A DNA stretch of 64,000 bases from Mycobacterium bohemicum DSM 44277 (GTDB lineage Bacteria; Actinomycetota; Actinomycetes; Mycobacteriales; Mycobacteriaceae), in NCBI RefSeq assembly GCF_001053185.1, contig NZ_CSTD01000004.1:1-64000 (forward strand), written 5' to 3'. The notes under the pieces are model-generated. The model ran no database searches. It worked only from the letters and a program-made list of their open reading frames with translations, and was not told the DNA's origin. The position numbers and the translations under genes were made by a program. Shown piece after piece: positions 23,130 through 37,342 of this stretch (position 1 is its first letter; every line of letters starts with the position of its first letter).

Positions 23130-24067
23130 GTGAGACGAGCCCTGATGCGGCTGGTGGACCTGCTCCCCTATCCCAGCCTGCGCGTCCAGCGATCGATCGC
23201 GGCGCTGGTGATCCTCACCCAGGGCGGCATCGCGGTCACCGGCGCGATCGTGCGCGTCACGGCGTCGGGCCTGGGCTGCCCCACCTGGCCGCAGTGCTTT
23301 CCCGGCAGCTTCACCCCGGTGGCCCACGCCGAGGTGCCCCGCATCCACCAGGCCGTGGAGTTCGGCAACCGGCTGATCAGCATCGCGGTGGTGATCGCCG
23401 CGGCGCTGGCGGTGCTGGCCGTGACGCGGGCCCGGCGGCGCGCGGAGGTTCTCCTGTACGCGTGGCTGATGCCGGCGTCGACCGTGGTGCAGGCCGTGAT
23501 CGGCGGCATCACCGTGCGCACCGGCCTGTTGTGGTGGACGGTCGCGATCCACTTGCTGACGTCGATGGCGATGGTCTGGCTGTCGGTCCTGCTCTACGTC
23601 AAGATCGGCGAACCGGACGCCGGGGCGGTGCACCCGCTGGTGGCCCGGCCGCTGCGCGCGCTGACCGCGCTCACCGGACTGAATCTGGCCGCAGTGCTGG
23701 TGACCGGCACGCTGGTGACGGCCGCCGGACCGCACGCGGGCGACCGCAGCGCCAGCCGGACGGTGCCGCGGCTGAAAATCGAGGTCGCGACGCTGGTGCA
23801 CGCGCATTCGTCGCTGCTGGTCGCCTACCTGGCGCTGCTGGTCGGGCTGGGCTCCGGGTTGCTGGCGGTCGGTGCGGCGCGGCCCATCCTGCTGCGCCTG
23901 GGCGTGCTCCTCGCCCTGCTCGTTGCGCAGGCCGCCGTCGGCACCGCGCAGTACTTCACCGGCGTGCCCGCCGCCCTGGTCGCGGTGCACGTGGGTGTAC
24001 GGCGGCGACCGCGGCGCTATGGGCCTCGATGCGAGAACGGTCCGAGGCCCAGCCGCTCGAGGGCTGA
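23130..24067 (+). pseudogene. ctaA: Heme A synthase CtaA/COX15, frameshifted near the C terminus
   Basis: CtaA oxidises the C8 methyl of heme O to give heme A for cytochrome aa3 oxidase. The frame is intact for about 288 residues with eight expected helices. Heme-binding histidines are seen in RIHQAVEFGNR, VAIHLLTSM, TLVHAHSSLL and ALVAVHV. Directly after that last motif (near 23995) the frame shifts. The rest of helix 8 (CTAATAALWASMRERS, ending QPLEG) continues in another frame to the TGA at 24067. Loss of 3n+1 bases, for example from a GGCGGCGCGG-like run, would explain it. As written, the protein has a foreign tail to 24401 that runs antisense through the next gene. It could be real or a sequence error. 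ctaB lies 3 kb away. Confidence 0.8.
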
Positions 24068-24850
24068 CTCCACCGCCAGCGCGAAATCGCGCTGGGCGAG
24101 GTCGCGGGCCCCCGGGTCCAAGCGTCCCCACTGCAGCGACGGGTCCACCAGCTGCAGGTCCAGCAGCCGGTTGCCCACCAGATGCGCACTCGCATACAGC
24201 AATTCGCCGACCTCGACGCCCACCCGGGCGGCGGCCGCGGCCAACGCCGCCGCGCCCACGTCCCACACCTCCAGGTCGGGCTCCGCGTGCGGCAGCGCGT
24301 GCGACGGGCTGCCCCCGAGGAAGACCAGCACCGTCTCTTCGCCCCGCCCGCCCGGCTGCACGAACACGCCGCGACCGGCCGCGTGCAGGCCGGCGGCGTA
24401 GGCCTTGGCGGTAGGCCGGTCGTCGCAGCGGCGGGTCCCGGTGCCGACGGTCCCGCCGACGTAGACCGCCCCGGTGCGCGGCCAGCGGATCGGCTCACCG
24501 GGCCCGAAGGCCTCACCGGGCACCGTCGGCACCCCCGCGTCGGCCAGGTCGCCGAGGTAGCCCCGCCCGGCGTTCCAGGCGACGACGGCGGGCGCGTTCA
24601 GCACGTTGCGCATTCGGGTGGTCCAGGCCAGGAACTCGTCGAGCCGCTCGGCGTAGTCGCGGGTCGCGCGCAGGATCACCAGGTCCGCGCGGCTGGTCTG
24701 CGGGTCGTCCCACGCCAGCCAACGGGCGTGCAGGCCGCGCCGTCGCAAAGCGCCGACGAGCCCCGCGTCGTCGGGATCACCTGCGATCAGCCCTCGGCAG
24801 GCCGCCAGCACGATGCGGGGATGGAAGACGTCCGGGCGGGCCAGCTTCAT
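24017..24850 (-). CDS. Conserved hypothetical protein, ATP-grasp-like (Rv1455-like)
   Basis: The 277-residue soluble protein has an alpha/beta layout. Its N-terminal ARPDVFHPRIVLAACRGL and WLAWDDPQTSRADLVILRAT segments, followed by VVAWNAGRGYLGDLADAGVPTVP, resemble the pre-ATP-grasp domain of small ATP-grasp ligases. A GGRGEETVLVFLGG segment and a C-terminal acidic stretch (NRLLDLQLVDPSLQW) could bind ATP and metal. Function is unproven. The ATG at 24850 is preferred over one at 24871 because it avoids the divergent qor start 19 bases away. Its 3' end overlaps the restored frame of ctaA by about 50 bases, an unusual antisense overlap that adds to doubts about the sequence there. Confidence 0.8.
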   Translation of the reverse strand: MKLARPDVFHPRIVLAACRGLIAGDPDDAGLVGALRRRGLHARWLAWDDPQTSRADLVILRATRDYAERLDEFLAWTTRMRNVLNAPAVVAWNAGRGYLGDLADAGVPTVPGEAFGPGEPIRWPRTGAVYVGGTVGTGTRRCDDRPTAKAYAAGLHAAGRGVFVQPGGRGEETVLVFLGGSPSHALPHAEPDLEVWDVGAAALAAAAARVGVEVGELLYASAHLVGNRLLDLQLVDPSLQWGRLDPGARDLAQRDFALAVESALERLGLGPFSHRGP

Positions 24851-24869
24851 GCCCGGGCATGATATCCAC

Positions 24870-25844
24870 ATGCACGCAATCGAAGTCGGCGAAACCGGCG
24901 GTCCCGAAGTCCTGCGCTACGTCGAGGCGCCCGAGCCCACCCCCGGCGCCGGCGAGGTGCTGATCAGGGCCGAGGCGATCGGCGTCAACTACATCGACAC
25001 CTACTTCCGGTCCGGGCACTATCCGCGGTCGTTGCCGTTCATCCTGGGATCGGAGGTGTGCGGCAGGGTGGCCGCCACCGGCGAGGGGGTCGACGGTTTC
25101 ACCGAGGGTGACCGGGTGCTGACCGCAGCGGCGTCCGGGGCATATGCCGAGTTCTCAACGGCCCCAGCGTTTTTGACGGTCAAGGTGCCGGACGCCGTAA
25201 GCTCGGACGCGGCGGCGTCGGTGCTGCTGAAGGGCCTGACCGCGCACTATTTGCTGAAGTCGGTGTATCCGGTGCAGCGCGGCGACACCGTCCTCGTGCA
25301 CGCCGGCGCCGGCGGGGTGGGCCTGATCCTCACGCAGTGGGCCACCTCCCTCGGCGTCCGCGTGATCACCACGGTCTCCACCCCGGAGAAGGCCCGGATG
25401 TCGCGGCAGGCGGGCGCCGACGAGGTGCTGGACTACCCCGACGACGCCGAGCGGTTCGGGCAGCGGGTCCGCGAGCTGACGGGCGGCGCCGGCGTGCAGG
25501 CGGTGTACGACGGCGTCGGCGCGACGACGTTCGACGCCAGCCTGGCCAGCCTCGCCGTCCGCGGGACCCTGGCGCTGTTCGGCGCCGCCAGCGGACCCGT
25601 GCCGCCGTTCGATCCGCAGCGACTCAACGCCGCGGGCTCGGTGTTCCTGACCCGGCCGTCGCTGGCGCACTTCGTCCGCACCGGCGACGAATTCACCTGG
25701 CGCGCCACCGAACTGTTCGACGCGATCACCGGCGGGGACATCACGGTCGAGGTCGGCGGGCGGTACCCGCTCGCCGAGGCGGCCCAGGCTCACCGAGACC
25801 TGCAGGGCCGCAAGACCACGGGGTCGATCGTGCTGCTCCCCTGA
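24870..25844 (+). CDS. qor: Zinc-free quinone oxidoreductase (Qor, MDR family)
   Basis: This 324-residue NADPH:quinone reductase belongs to the medium-chain dehydrogenase superfamily. The N-terminal GroES-like domain carries GVNYIDTYFRSGHYP and the nucleotide-binding Rossmann segment is VLVHAGAGGVGLILTQWA. Zinc-binding cysteines are absent, as in Qor enzymes. It reduces quinones or other enones with NADPH. The ATG at 24870 gives the family start MHAIEV; upstream codons overlap the divergent gene's promoter. The gene ends facing ctaB, with a long palindrome in the gap. Confidence 0.94.
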   Translation: MHAIEVGETGGPEVLRYVEAPEPTPGAGEVLIRAEAIGVNYIDTYFRSGHYPRSLPFILGSEVCGRVAATGEGVDGFTEGDRVLTAAASGAYAEFSTAPAFLTVKVPDAVSSDAAASVLLKGLTAHYLLKSVYPVQRGDTVLVHAGAGGVGLILTQWATSLGVRVITTVSTPEKARMSRQAGADEVLDYPDDAERFGQRVRELTGGAGVQAVYDGVGATTFDASLASLAVRGTLALFGAASGPVPPFDPQRLNAAGSVFLTRPSLAHFVRTGDEFTWRATELFDAITGGDITVEVGGRYPLAEAAQAHRDLQGRKTTGSIVLLP

Positions 25845-25888
25845 CCTGCTGCACGGAAGTCACCCGCGTCTCGCCGGCGGAGGAGTGT

Positions 25889-25962
25889 GCCTGTTTGCCC
25901 GCCTCACAGCGACAATCCGGCTGCCGGAGAAGAATTGTCGCTATGAGGCGGGCACAAACAGT
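25889..25962. repeat. Long imperfect palindrome between convergent qor and ctaB
   Basis: Arms of 19 bases (CCCGCCTCACAGCGACAAT at 25898-25916 and its near-perfect complement at 25934-25952) are separated by a 17-base loop. The stem extends outward through TGTTTG and CAAACA after a two-base bulge. As RNA it would be a very stable hairpin on either strand. Its place between two convergent gene ends suits a bidirectional terminator or mRNA-stabilising element. The length also suits a dispersed repeat. Confidence 0.7.
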
Positions 25963-26011
25963 GCCACCTCCCGGCGGGAACGCCTGTGGCGGATGAGGCT
26001 TCGGCGCCGGG

Positions 26012-26950
26012 TCAGAACAGCGTCGGCAGCCCGATCGCGGAGTCGACGGCCAGCGCGCAGAAGACCACCGCCAGGTAGTTGTTCGACTGCAGGAACAACC
26101 GCAGCGGCTTGACCGGCTCGCCCGCGCGAACGCCGGCGTAGAGCTGGTGGGCCATCGCCAGGAACCACACCCCGGCCGCCACGGCGACCGCCGCGTACAG
26201 CCAACCCGCGGCCAGCGCCAGCACCAGCGTCGCGAGCACCGTCAGCCACGTGTAGATGAGGATCTGCTTGGTGACCTGACGCTCGGTCGCCACGGCCGGC
26301 AGCATCGGGACGCCGGCCGCCCGGTAGTCGTCCTTGTAGCGCATGGCCAGCGCCCAGGTGTGCGGTGGCGTCCAGAAGAAGATGACCGCGAACATCGCCA
26401 GCGCGGGCCAGCCGATCGTGCCGGTCACCGCCGACCAGCCGATCATCACCGGCATGCAGCCGGCCGCCCCGCCCCACACCACGTTCTGCGGCGTGCGGCG
26501 CTTGAGGAACAGCGTGTAGACGAACACGTAGAACGCGACGGTCGCCATCGCCAGCAGCCCGGACAGCAGGTTCGTCGTCCACCACAGCCAGCAGAACGAC
26601 ACCGCGGTGAGCAGCAACCCGAACACCAGCGCGTTGCGGGTCGGGACGGCCGCGCGCGCCAGCGGCCGGCGGGCCGTGCGCTTCATCACCTTGTCGATGT
26701 CGGCGTCGGCCACGCAATTGAGCGTGTTGGCGCCGCCGGCGGCCAGCATCCCGCCGATCAACGTGTTGACGATCAGCAGCGGTTGCACACCGCCTCGGTG
26801 GGCCAGCAGCATCGCGGGAATCGCCGTGACGAGCAGCAGTTCGATGACCCGGGGCTTGGTCAGCGCCAGGTAGGCCAGCACCGTGCCCCGTACCCGGCCC
26901 GGCAACCGGGCCGGTACCTGGCTGGGGGCGACGCGCCCGCGAACGCTCAC
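26012..26950 (-). CDS. ctaB: Protoheme IX farnesyltransferase CtaB (heme O synthase)
   Basis: This 312-residue UbiA-superfamily membrane enzyme attaches a farnesyl group to heme B, giving heme O, the substrate of CtaA. About nine helices are visible. The first Asp-rich motif is [20 protein letters not shown] and the second region is [20 protein letters not shown], the two diphosphate-binding sites. The start is GTG at 26950 with GAGGAG eight bases upstream. The gene diverges from tkt across 284 bases and converges on qor. The matching ctaA lies 2 kb away but appears frameshifted. Confidence 0.95.
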   Translation of the reverse strand: MSVRGRVAPSQVPARLPGRVRGTVLAYLALTKPRVIELLLVTAIPAMLLAHRGGVQPLLIVNTLIGGMLAAGGANTLNCVADADIDKVMKRTARRPLARAAVPTRNALVFGLLLTAVSFCWLWWTTNLLSGLLAMATVAFYVFVYTLFLKRRTPQNVVWGGAAGCMPVMIGWSAVTGTIGWPALAMFAVIFFWTPPHTWALAMRYKDDYRAAGVPMLPAVATERQVTKQILIYTWLTVLATLVLALAAGWLYAAVAVAAGVWFLAMAHQLYAGVRAGEPVKPLRLFLQSNNYLAVVFCALAVDSAIGLPTLF

Positions 26951-27191
26951 GCATCAACTCCTCGGGATCGCACTGGCGCGCAGCGACTACTACGCACGAT
27001 GGTAGACGGCGCTCCGGCACCGGCGTGCCCGCAGGGTCCATCCAACGACGATTCTTCCGGCATTTCCGAACGGAATGCAAAGCGCCGGCAACGAGCGAGT
27101 GTTTTCACAGTTTTTCGGGGGGCCCCGCGTGGGGTATCCGACAACCTGCACTGCGTAAGCCCGTACTCCCGCACTAGGGTGGGATTGATCA

Positions 27192-27227
27192 GCTCGATGA
27201 CCCAAGGACGCTCGATGACCCAAGGAC
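27192..27227 (+). repeat. Exact 18-bp tandem duplication before tkt
   Basis: GCTCGATGACCCAAGGAC occurs twice back to back, ending eight bases before the tkt start codon. Each unit contains an ATG and an AAGGA ribosome-binding sequence, so the duplication doubles the Shine-Dalgarno signal. The second unit's AAGGA is at normal spacing for the tkt GTG. Confidence 0.85.
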
Positions 27228-27234
27228 AGAGTCT

Positions 27235-27238
<4 letters not shown>
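27197..27238 (+). CDS. Possible 13-residue leader peptide overlapping the tkt start
   Basis: The ATG inside the first 18-bp unit opens a frame encoding MTQGRSMTQGQSL, whose TGA overlaps the tkt GTG (GTGA). A candidate -10 box, TAGGGT, lies at 27175-27180 and would start transcription about ten bases before this ATG. The layout mimics the coupled overlaps used inside the operon. Coding potential cannot be judged at this length, so this is a suggestion only. Confidence 0.25.
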
Positions 27239-29325
<2,087 letters not shown>

Positions 29326-29340
29326 GAGAGGGTGGTTCAC

Positions 29341-30462
29341 ATGGCCGGTCAGAACCCCAACCTGGCGGCGCTGTCCGCCGCGGGCGTATCCGTGTGGCTC
29401 GATGACCTATCGCGGCAACGATTGCAGTCGGGCAATCTGCAGGAGCTGATCGACACCAAGTGCGTCGTCGGCGTCACCACCAACCCGTCGATCTTCCAGA
29501 AGGCCCTCGCCGACAGCGACACCTACAACGACCAGATCTCCGAACTGGCCGAGCGCGGCGCCGACGTCGACGCCACCATCCGCACGGTGACCACCGACGA
29601 CGTCCGCAACGCGTGCGACGTGCTGAGGCCGCAGTGGGAGGCCTCCGACGGGGTGGATGGCCGGGTGTCCATCGAGGTCGACCCGCGGCTGGCCGCCGAG
29701 ACGGAGAAGACGACCGCGCAGGCGGTCGAGCTCTGGAAGATCGTCGACCGGCCCAACCTGTTCATCAAGATCCCGGCGACCAAGGCCGGCATCCCCGCCA
29801 TCACCGCGGTTCTCGCGGAAGGCATTTCGGTCAACGTCACGCTCATCTTCTCGGTCGAACGGCACCGCCAGGTGATGGACGCCTACCTCGAGGGCCTGGA
29901 GAAGGCGCGCGAGGCCGGCCACGACATCTCCAAGATCCATTCGGTGGCATCGTTTTTCGTCTCCCGGGTGGACACCGAGATCGACAAGCGGCTGGAGAAG
30001 ATCGGCAGCGAGGAGGCCAACGGGCTGCGCGGCAAGGCCGGTGTGGCCAACGCCCGCCTGGCCTACGCGGCCTACCAGGAAGTCTTCGAGGGCGGCGACC
30101 GCTACCAGGCGCTCAAGGCCGACGGGGCCCGTGTGCAGCGCCCGCTGTGGGCGTCGACCGGCGTCAAGAACCCGGATTACTCCGACACCCTGTACGTCAC
30201 CGAGCTGGTCGCCCCGCACACGGTGAACACCATGCCGGAGAAGACGATCGACGCCGTGGCCGACCACGGCGAGATCACCGGCGACACCGTCACGGGCACC
30301 GCGGGCGCCGCCCAGGAGCTGTTCGACAAGCTGGCGGAAATCGGGATCGACCTGACCGACGTGTTCAGGGTGCTGGAGGACGAGGGCGTCGAGAAGTTCG
30401 TGGATTCCTGGACGGAGCTGCTGGAGGAGACCCAGAAGCAGCTGGGTTCCGCGGCCAAATGA
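29341..30462 (+). CDS. tal: Transaldolase
   Basis: This 373-residue transaldolase exchanges dihydroxyacetone units between sugar phosphates in the non-oxidative pentose phosphate pathway. The Schiff-base lysine is Lys143 in [12 protein letters not shown]. Other marks are [13 protein letters not shown] and [17 protein letters not shown]. The ATG at 29341, after GAGAGGGTGG, was chosen over a GTG nine bases earlier because that codon lies in the ribosome-binding site. The stop overlaps the zwf start (ATGA). Confidence 0.96.
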   Translation: MAGQNPNLAALSAAGVSVWLDDLSRQRLQSGNLQELIDTKCVVGVTTNPSIFQKALADSDTYNDQISELAERGADVDATIRTVTTDDVRNACDVLRPQWEASDGVDGRVSIEVDPRLAAETEKTTAQAVELWKIVDRPNLFIKIPATKAGIPAITAVLAEGISVNVTLIFSVERHRQVMDAYLEGLEKAREAGHDISKIHSVASFFVSRVDTEIDKRLEKIGSEEANGLRGKAGVANARLAYAAYQEVFEGGDRYQALKADGARVQRPLWASTGVKNPDYSDTLYVTELVAPHTVNTMPEKTIDAVADHGEITGDTVTGTAGAAQELFDKLAEIGIDLTDVFRVLEDEGVEKFVDSWTELLEETQKQLGSAAK

Positions 30463-32000
30463 GCCCTAGCAAATCCGCACAATGGCATAACCCCTTCCGG
30501 GACAAGCGCGACAAGCGGCTGCCCAGGATCGCCGGCCCGTGCGGGATGGTGATCTTCGGCGTCACCGGCGACCTGGCCCGCAAGAAGGTGATGCCCGCCA
30601 TCTATGACCTGGCCAACCGCGGTCTGCTGCCGCCGACCTTCTCCCTGGTGGGCTTCGCGCGCCGGGACTGGGACACCGAGGATTTCGGTCAGGTGGTCTA
30701 CAAGGCGGTCAAGGAGCACTGCCGCACGCCGTTCCGGGAGGAGAACTGGGAGCGCCTGGCCGAGGGATTCCGTTTCGTGAACGGATCCTTCGATGACGAC
30801 GAGTCGTTCTCCCGGCTCGCCGAGGCGTTGGAGAAGCTGGACGCCGAGCGCGGCACGGGCGGTAACCACGCCTTCTACCTGGCGATCCCGCCCAAGTCGT
30901 TCCCGGTGGTGTGCGAGCAGCTCTACAAGTCGGGGCTGGCGCGTCCGCAGGGCGACCGGTGGAGCCGGGTGGTCATCGAGAAACCGTTCGGCCACGACCT
31001 GGCGAGCGCGCAGGCCCTGAATCAGGCGGTGAACGCGGTCTTCCCGGAGGAATCGGTCTTCCGCATCGACCATTACCTGGGCAAGGAAACCGTCCGCAAC
31101 ATCCTGGCGCTGCGATTCGCCAACCAGCTGTTCGATCCGATCTGGAACGCGCACTACGTCGACCACGTGCAGATCACCATGGCCGAGGACATCGGGCTGG
31201 GCGGTCGGGCCGGCTACTACGACGGCATCGGCGCGGCCCGCGACGTCATCCAGAACCACCTGATGCAGCTGCTCGCGCTGACCGCGATGGAAGAGCCGGT
31301 CAGCTTCAATCCCGCTGCGCTGCAGGCGGAGAAGATCAAGGTGCTCTCGGCAACCCAGCTCGCCGAGCCGCTCGACGAGACCACCAGCCGGGGCCAGTAC
31401 ACCGCCGGCTGGCAGGGCGGCCAGAAGGTGGTCGGGCTGCTGGACGAAGAGGGCTTCGCCAAGGACTCCAAGACCGAGACGTTCGCCGCGATCACGCTGG
31501 AGATCGACACCCGCCGCTGGGCCGGTGTGCCGTTCTACCTGCGCACGGGTAAGCGGTTGGGCCGCAGGGTGACCGAGATCGCCCTCATCTTCAAACGCGC
31601 ACCGCACCTGCCCTTCGACGCCACCATGACCGACGAGCTGGGCACCAACGCCATGGTCATCCGGATCCAGCCCGACGAGGGCGTCACGCTGCGGTTCGGC
31701 TCCAAGGTGCCGGGCACCGCGATGGAGGTGCGCGACGTCAACATGGACTTCTCCTACGGCTCGGCGTTCGCCGACGAGTCCCCGGAGGCTTACGAACAGC
31801 TGATCCTCGACGTGCTGCTCGGTGAGCCGTCCCTGTTTCCGGTCAACGAGGAGGTCGAATTGGCTTGGCAGATACTCGATCCCGTTCTCGACAACTGGGC
31901 CGAAAGCGGTAAGCCGGAGCCGTACGAGGCCGGGACCTGGGGGCCGCAGTCGTCGTTTGACATGCTGCGCCGCACCGGAAGGGAATGGCGGCGCCCATGA
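30459..32000 (+). CDS. zwf: Glucose-6-phosphate 1-dehydrogenase
   Basis: This 513-residue enzyme oxidises glucose-6-phosphate to 6-phosphogluconolactone and supplies NADPH. It corresponds to Zwf2 of M. tuberculosis. The nucleotide-binding motif [10 protein letters not shown] starts near residue 34, EKPFGHDL near 170 follows, and the catalytic segment is [13 protein letters not shown]. The start ATG overlaps the tal stop, and its own stop overlaps opcA (ATGA), so expression of the enzyme and its likely activator OpcA is coupled. Confidence 0.96.
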   Translation: MSPSKSAQWHNPFRDKRDKRLPRIAGPCGMVIFGVTGDLARKKVMPAIYDLANRGLLPPTFSLVGFARRDWDTEDFGQVVYKAVKEHCRTPFREENWERLAEGFRFVNGSFDDDESFSRLAEALEKLDAERGTGGNHAFYLAIPPKSFPVVCEQLYKSGLARPQGDRWSRVVIEKPFGHDLASAQALNQAVNAVFPEESVFRIDHYLGKETVRNILALRFANQLFDPIWNAHYVDHVQITMAEDIGLGGRAGYYDGIGAARDVIQNHLMQLLALTAMEEPVSFNPAALQAEKIKVLSATQLAEPLDETTSRGQYTAGWQGGQKVVGLLDEEGFAKDSKTETFAAITLEIDTRRWAGVPFYLRTGKRLGRRVTEIALIFKRAPHLPFDATMTDELGTNAMVIRIQPDEGVTLRFGSKVPGTAMEVRDVNMDFSYGSAFADESPEAYEQLILDVLLGEPSLFPVNEEVELAWQILDPVLDNWAESGKPEPYEAGTWGPQSSFDMLRRTGREWRRP

Positions 32001-32908
32001 TCGTCGACCTGGAGGACACCACGACCAACGCGGTCACCAAGAAGCTCGACGAACTGCGGGAGAAGGCCGGCGCCGTCACGATGGGCCGGGTGCTGACCCT
32101 GATCATCGCCCCCGACAGCGAAGAGGTGCTCGAGGAGTCCCTCGAAGCGGCCAACGACGCCAGCCACGAACACCCGAGCCGGATCATCGTGTCGATGCGG
32201 GGCGACCCGTACTCCGACGAGGCCCGTCTGGACGCGCAACTGCGCGCGGGCGGCGACACCGGCGCCAGCGAGGTGGTGATCCTGCGGCTGTCCGGGCCGT
32301 TGTCCGCGCACGCCGCCAGCGTGGTGATGCCCTTCCTCCTCCCGGACATCCCGGTGGTGGCCTGGTGGCCCGACGTCGCCCCGGCCGTGCCCGCCCGAAA
32401 CCCGTTGGGCAAGCTGGCGATCCGGCGGATCACCGACGCCACCAACGCCGTCGACCCGCTGGCGGCGATCAAGAGCCGGCTCGGCGGGGACACCGCCGGG
32501 GACACCGATCTGTGCTGGGCGCGCATCACCTATTGGCGCGCGCTGCTCACCTCCGCGGTCGACCAGCCGCCGCACGAACCGATCGAGTCGGCACTGGTGT
32601 CCGGGCTGAGAAACGAACCGGCGCTTGACATTCTCGCGGGCTGGCTGGCCAGCCGGATCGACGGCCCGGTGCGCCGCGCGGTCGGGGAGCTGAAGGTGGA
32701 GTTGTCCCGCAAGAGCGAGACCATCGTGTTGAGCCGCCCGCAGGACGGCAGGACGGCCACGCTGAGCCGCTCGGCCAGACCCGACGCATTGGTTCCGTTG
32801 CCGCGCAGGGAAACCGGCGAATGCCTCGCCGAGGACCTGCGGCGGCTGGATGCCGACGAGATCTACCAGACGGCGCTGGAGGGAATCGAGAAGGTGCAAT
32901 ACGTGTGA
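31997..32908 (+). CDS. opcA: Glucose-6-phosphate dehydrogenase assembly protein OpcA
   Basis: OpcA is a 303-residue protein that activates or helps assemble glucose-6-phosphate dehydrogenase in cyanobacteria and actinobacteria. Recognisable segments are [40 protein letters not shown] and [16 protein letters not shown]. The ATG at 31997 (ATGATCGTC) was chosen over one 12 bases upstream because it overlaps the zwf stop like other junctions of this operon and gives the family start MIVDL. It overlaps pgl by four bases. Confidence 0.94.
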   Translation: MIVDLEDTTTNAVTKKLDELREKAGAVTMGRVLTLIIAPDSEEVLEESLEAANDASHEHPSRIIVSMRGDPYSDEARLDAQLRAGGDTGASEVVILRLSGPLSAHAASVVMPFLLPDIPVVAWWPDVAPAVPARNPLGKLAIRRITDATNAVDPLAAIKSRLGGDTAGDTDLCWARITYWRALLTSAVDQPPHEPIESALVSGLRNEPALDILAGWLASRIDGPVRRAVGELKVELSRKSETIVLSRPQDGRTATLSRSARPDALVPLPRRETGECLAEDLRRLDADEIYQTALEGIEKVQYV

Positions 32909-33660
32909 GCACCGAGATCGAGGTATTCCCGGACAGTGAGGCTCTGGTCGGCGCGGCCGCCCGGCGACTCGTCGACGCGATCGAGGCCGCCGCGGCGGCG
33001 CGGGGCCGGGCGCTTGTCGTGCTGACCGGCGGCAGCAACGGCATCGGGTTGCTGCGGTCGCTGGCGACGGCGGGACGCGAGATCGACTGGTCGACGGTGC
33101 ACCTGTTCTGGGGCGACGAACGCTACGTGCCCGAGGACGACGACGAGCGCAACGACAAGCAGGCGCGCGAGGCGTTGCTCGACCACATCGACATCCCGTC
33201 GAGCCACGTGCACACGATGCCGGCCAGCGACGGCGAGTTCGGCACCGACCTGGCGGCCGCGGCCCTGGCCTACGAGCAATTGCTGGCGGCCAACGCCGAA
33301 TCCGGCCAGCCGGTGCCGACTTTCGACGTGCACCTGCTCGGGATGGGGCCGGAGGGCCACGTCAACTCGCTGTTCCCCGACACCCCGGCCGTCCTGGAGG
33401 CCACCCGGATGGTGGTCGCCGTGGAGGATTCCCCCAAGCCGCCTCCGCAGCGAATCACGTTGACGCTGCCCGCCGTTCAGCGTTCCCGCGAGGTCTGGCT
33501 GATGGTGTCCGGTTCGGAGAAGGCCGACGCGGTGGCCGCCGCGATCGGCGGCGCCCCGCCGGTCTCGGTTCCCGCGGCCGGCGCCGTCGGGAGCGAGCTC
33601 ACGCTCTGGCTGCTCGACGAGGAAGCCGCGGCTGAACTTCCCGCCCGCCCTGGGGGATAA
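32905..33660 (+). CDS. pgl: 6-Phosphogluconolactonase
   Basis: This 251-residue enzyme hydrolyses 6-phosphogluconolactone, the product of Zwf. It belongs to the glucosamine-6-phosphate isomerase fold (also annotated DevB). [13 protein letters not shown] near the N terminus, [15 protein letters not shown] and [16 protein letters not shown] are the family motifs; the last carries the catalytic His. The start is a GTG overlapping the opcA stop. Together with tkt, tal, zwf and opcA it completes a full oxidative/non-oxidative pathway operon, lacking only 6-phosphogluconate dehydrogenase. Confidence 0.95.
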   Translation: MSTEIEVFPDSEALVGAAARRLVDAIEAAAAARGRALVVLTGGSNGIGLLRSLATAGREIDWSTVHLFWGDERYVPEDDDERNDKQAREALLDHIDIPSSHVHTMPASDGEFGTDLAAAALAYEQLLAANAESGQPVPTFDVHLLGMGPEGHVNSLFPDTPAVLEATRMVVAVEDSPKPPPQRITLTLPAVQRSREVWLMVSGSEKADAVAAAIGGAPPVSVPAAGAVGSELTLWLLDEEAAAELPARPGG

Positions 33661-33668
33661 TTGCCCGC

Positions 33669-34049
33669 ATGGCAGACAGAACCGTGCGCGGCGGGCACGA
33701 GCGGAGCCGCATCAAGACGCTCACCCAGGCGGCGCTGAACGCCGACAAGACGGTGGAGCAGGTCGAGGATGTCCTCGACGGCCTGAGCAGGACGATGACC
33801 GAGCTCAACAGTTCGCTCTCGGCCCTCAACGCCACGGTCGAGCGCATGGAGAAGGGCCTGGATCACCTGGACGGCACGCTGTCCAGCCTCGACGATCTGG
33901 CGCGGCGGCTCATCGTGCTGGTCGAGCCCCTCGAGGCGATCGTCCATCGCGTCGACGACATGATGAAGGTCGGCGAGACCATGATGACGCCGCTGTCGGC
34001 AACCGAGCACGCGGTGCGTGGCGTCATCGACAGGCTGCGCAATCGCTGA
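33669..34049 (+). CDS. Small coiled-coil protein (Rv1444c-like), function unknown
   Basis: The 126-residue protein is soluble, mostly helical, and has heptad-like runs through about residues 20-75 (VEQVEDVLDGLSRTMTELNS onward), with many Leu, Asp and Met. No enzyme motif is seen. It starts with ATG eight bases after the pgl stop and is the last gene of the tkt operon, as in M. tuberculosis (Rv1444c). A structural or regulatory role toward the operon's enzymes is possible, but nothing in the sequence shows it. Confidence 0.85.
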   Translation: MADRTVRGGHERSRIKTLTQAALNADKTVEQVEDVLDGLSRTMTELNSSLSALNATVERMEKGLDHLDGTLSSLDDLARRLIVLVEPLEAIVHRVDDMMKVGETMMTPLSATEHAVRGVIDRLRNR

Positions 34050-34052
34050 GGC

Positions 34053-34880
34053 TCACATTCTGGTGGATCGGGCCATGACGAAGCTGTACAGGCCATAGGT
34101 GATGATGCCGAGACCGGCCGCGATCAGCAGCGCCGCGCCATAGGGCTGAGAGCCCAGGGTTTTCAGCGCGCCGTCCAGCCCGGTGGCCCGCTTGGGTTCC
34201 GAGCGGCACGCGGCGACGACGACCAGCGCGCCGGTGGCCGCGAGCACCACGCCCTTGCCGATGTAGCCGGTGACACCGAGCCGTCGCACCAGGTCCCCCG
34301 ACTTGCCCTTGAGGTCGTCGACGAAGTTGCGGCTCACCCCCTTATAGACGTGGTAGCCGCCGACCGCGACGATGATCAGCCCGCACGCGATGAGGGCGGC
34401 GGTGCCCGCGGTGGTCTGCATCAGGCGCGCACTGATCGACGAATTCTGTTGGTCCGCAGGCCTTCCGGCGCCGCGGGCGAATCCGAACGCCGAGTAGGCG
34501 AACGCCAGGTAGACCGCGGCCAGGCCCAGCGCCTTGGCCCGGTCCCACGTGCCCGACGACGCGCCGTCGGTCCTGCGGTCGCTCGACCGGCCCAGTGCCG
34601 TCTCGACGAGCCGCCACAGGCCCATCGTCAGCAGGGCGCCGGCGGCGACCCACAGCGCGATCGGGCCGCCGGGCTTGGCCGCCAGCGCCGCCAGGGCCCC
34701 GGTCTGATCGGCGGTGCCGCCCGCGCCGAAGGCGATCCGGATCGCGAGGTAGCCGACGATCAGGTGCAGCAGACCGTTGACGACGTAGCCGCCTCGGGCG
34801 GCCCGTTCGAAGACGCCGTTCTGCGCCAGCTCGGTCGGGGTGACGGGCGGCGGGTTGCCGGGCGCCGATGAGGTCGACAC
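34053..34880 (-). CDS. DUF1206 membrane protein
   Basis: This 275-residue membrane protein is built of three repeated two-helix units (GGYVVNGLLHLIVGYLAIRI, DRAKALGLAAVYLAFAYSAF and LGVTGYIGKGVVLAATGALV), the arrangement of DUF1206. Each unit has a Gly-rich first helix and a following Asp/Gln loop. Function is unknown. The GTG at 34880 was chosen because it keeps the gene clear of ppc; an ATG at 34931 would overlap the ppc stop. It runs in the same direction as ppc, 16 bases behind it, and converges on the small coiled-coil gene. Confidence 0.8.
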   Translation of the reverse strand: MSTSSAPGNPPPVTPTELAQNGVFERAARGGYVVNGLLHLIVGYLAIRIAFGAGGTADQTGALAALAAKPGGPIALWVAAGALLTMGLWRLVETALGRSSDRRTDGASSGTWDRAKALGLAAVYLAFAYSAFGFARGAGRPADQQNSSISARLMQTTAGTAALIACGLIIVAVGGYHVYKGVSRNFVDDLKGKSGDLVRRLGVTGYIGKGVVLAATGALVVVAACRSEPKRATGLDGALKTLGSQPYGAALLIAAGLGIITYGLYSFVMARSTRM

Positions 34881-34896
34881 CGATACCGGATGCCCG

Positions 34897-37183
<2,287 letters not shown>

Positions 37184-37330
37184 GGGTTCCAGTATCGGGG
37201 CCAGGCTCAGTGTCCGCTTGCCGGCGGGGTAGCCACCGCTCCGAGACGCGTGCGGCAGCCAAGGCGGTTACGGGCCGAAAATTTACGGAATTTCTACGGC
37301 CGAGACACGTCCCGCATGGGGCCATGACAC

Positions 37331-37336
37331 TACGCT
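37331..37336 (+). promoter_or_regulatory. -10 box for leaderless kimA mRNA
   Basis: TACGCT fits TANNNT and lies exactly six bases before the GTG start, as in leaderless mycobacterial transcripts and identical in sequence and spacing to the box before mptB. No ribosome-binding site and no room for a riboswitch leader are present. Confidence 0.5.
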
Positions 37337-37342
37337 CCTAGC

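Noticed and set aside
22038..24266. A 742-codon minus-strand frame across the ABC permease and ctaA
   Set aside because: It crosses two real genes and a repeat and is dominated by Arg, Gly and Gln without domains.
24068..24401. C-terminal extension of ctaA as read
   Set aside because: It is the out-of-frame tail after the frameshift, antisense to the ATP-grasp-like gene, and has no similarity to CtaA.
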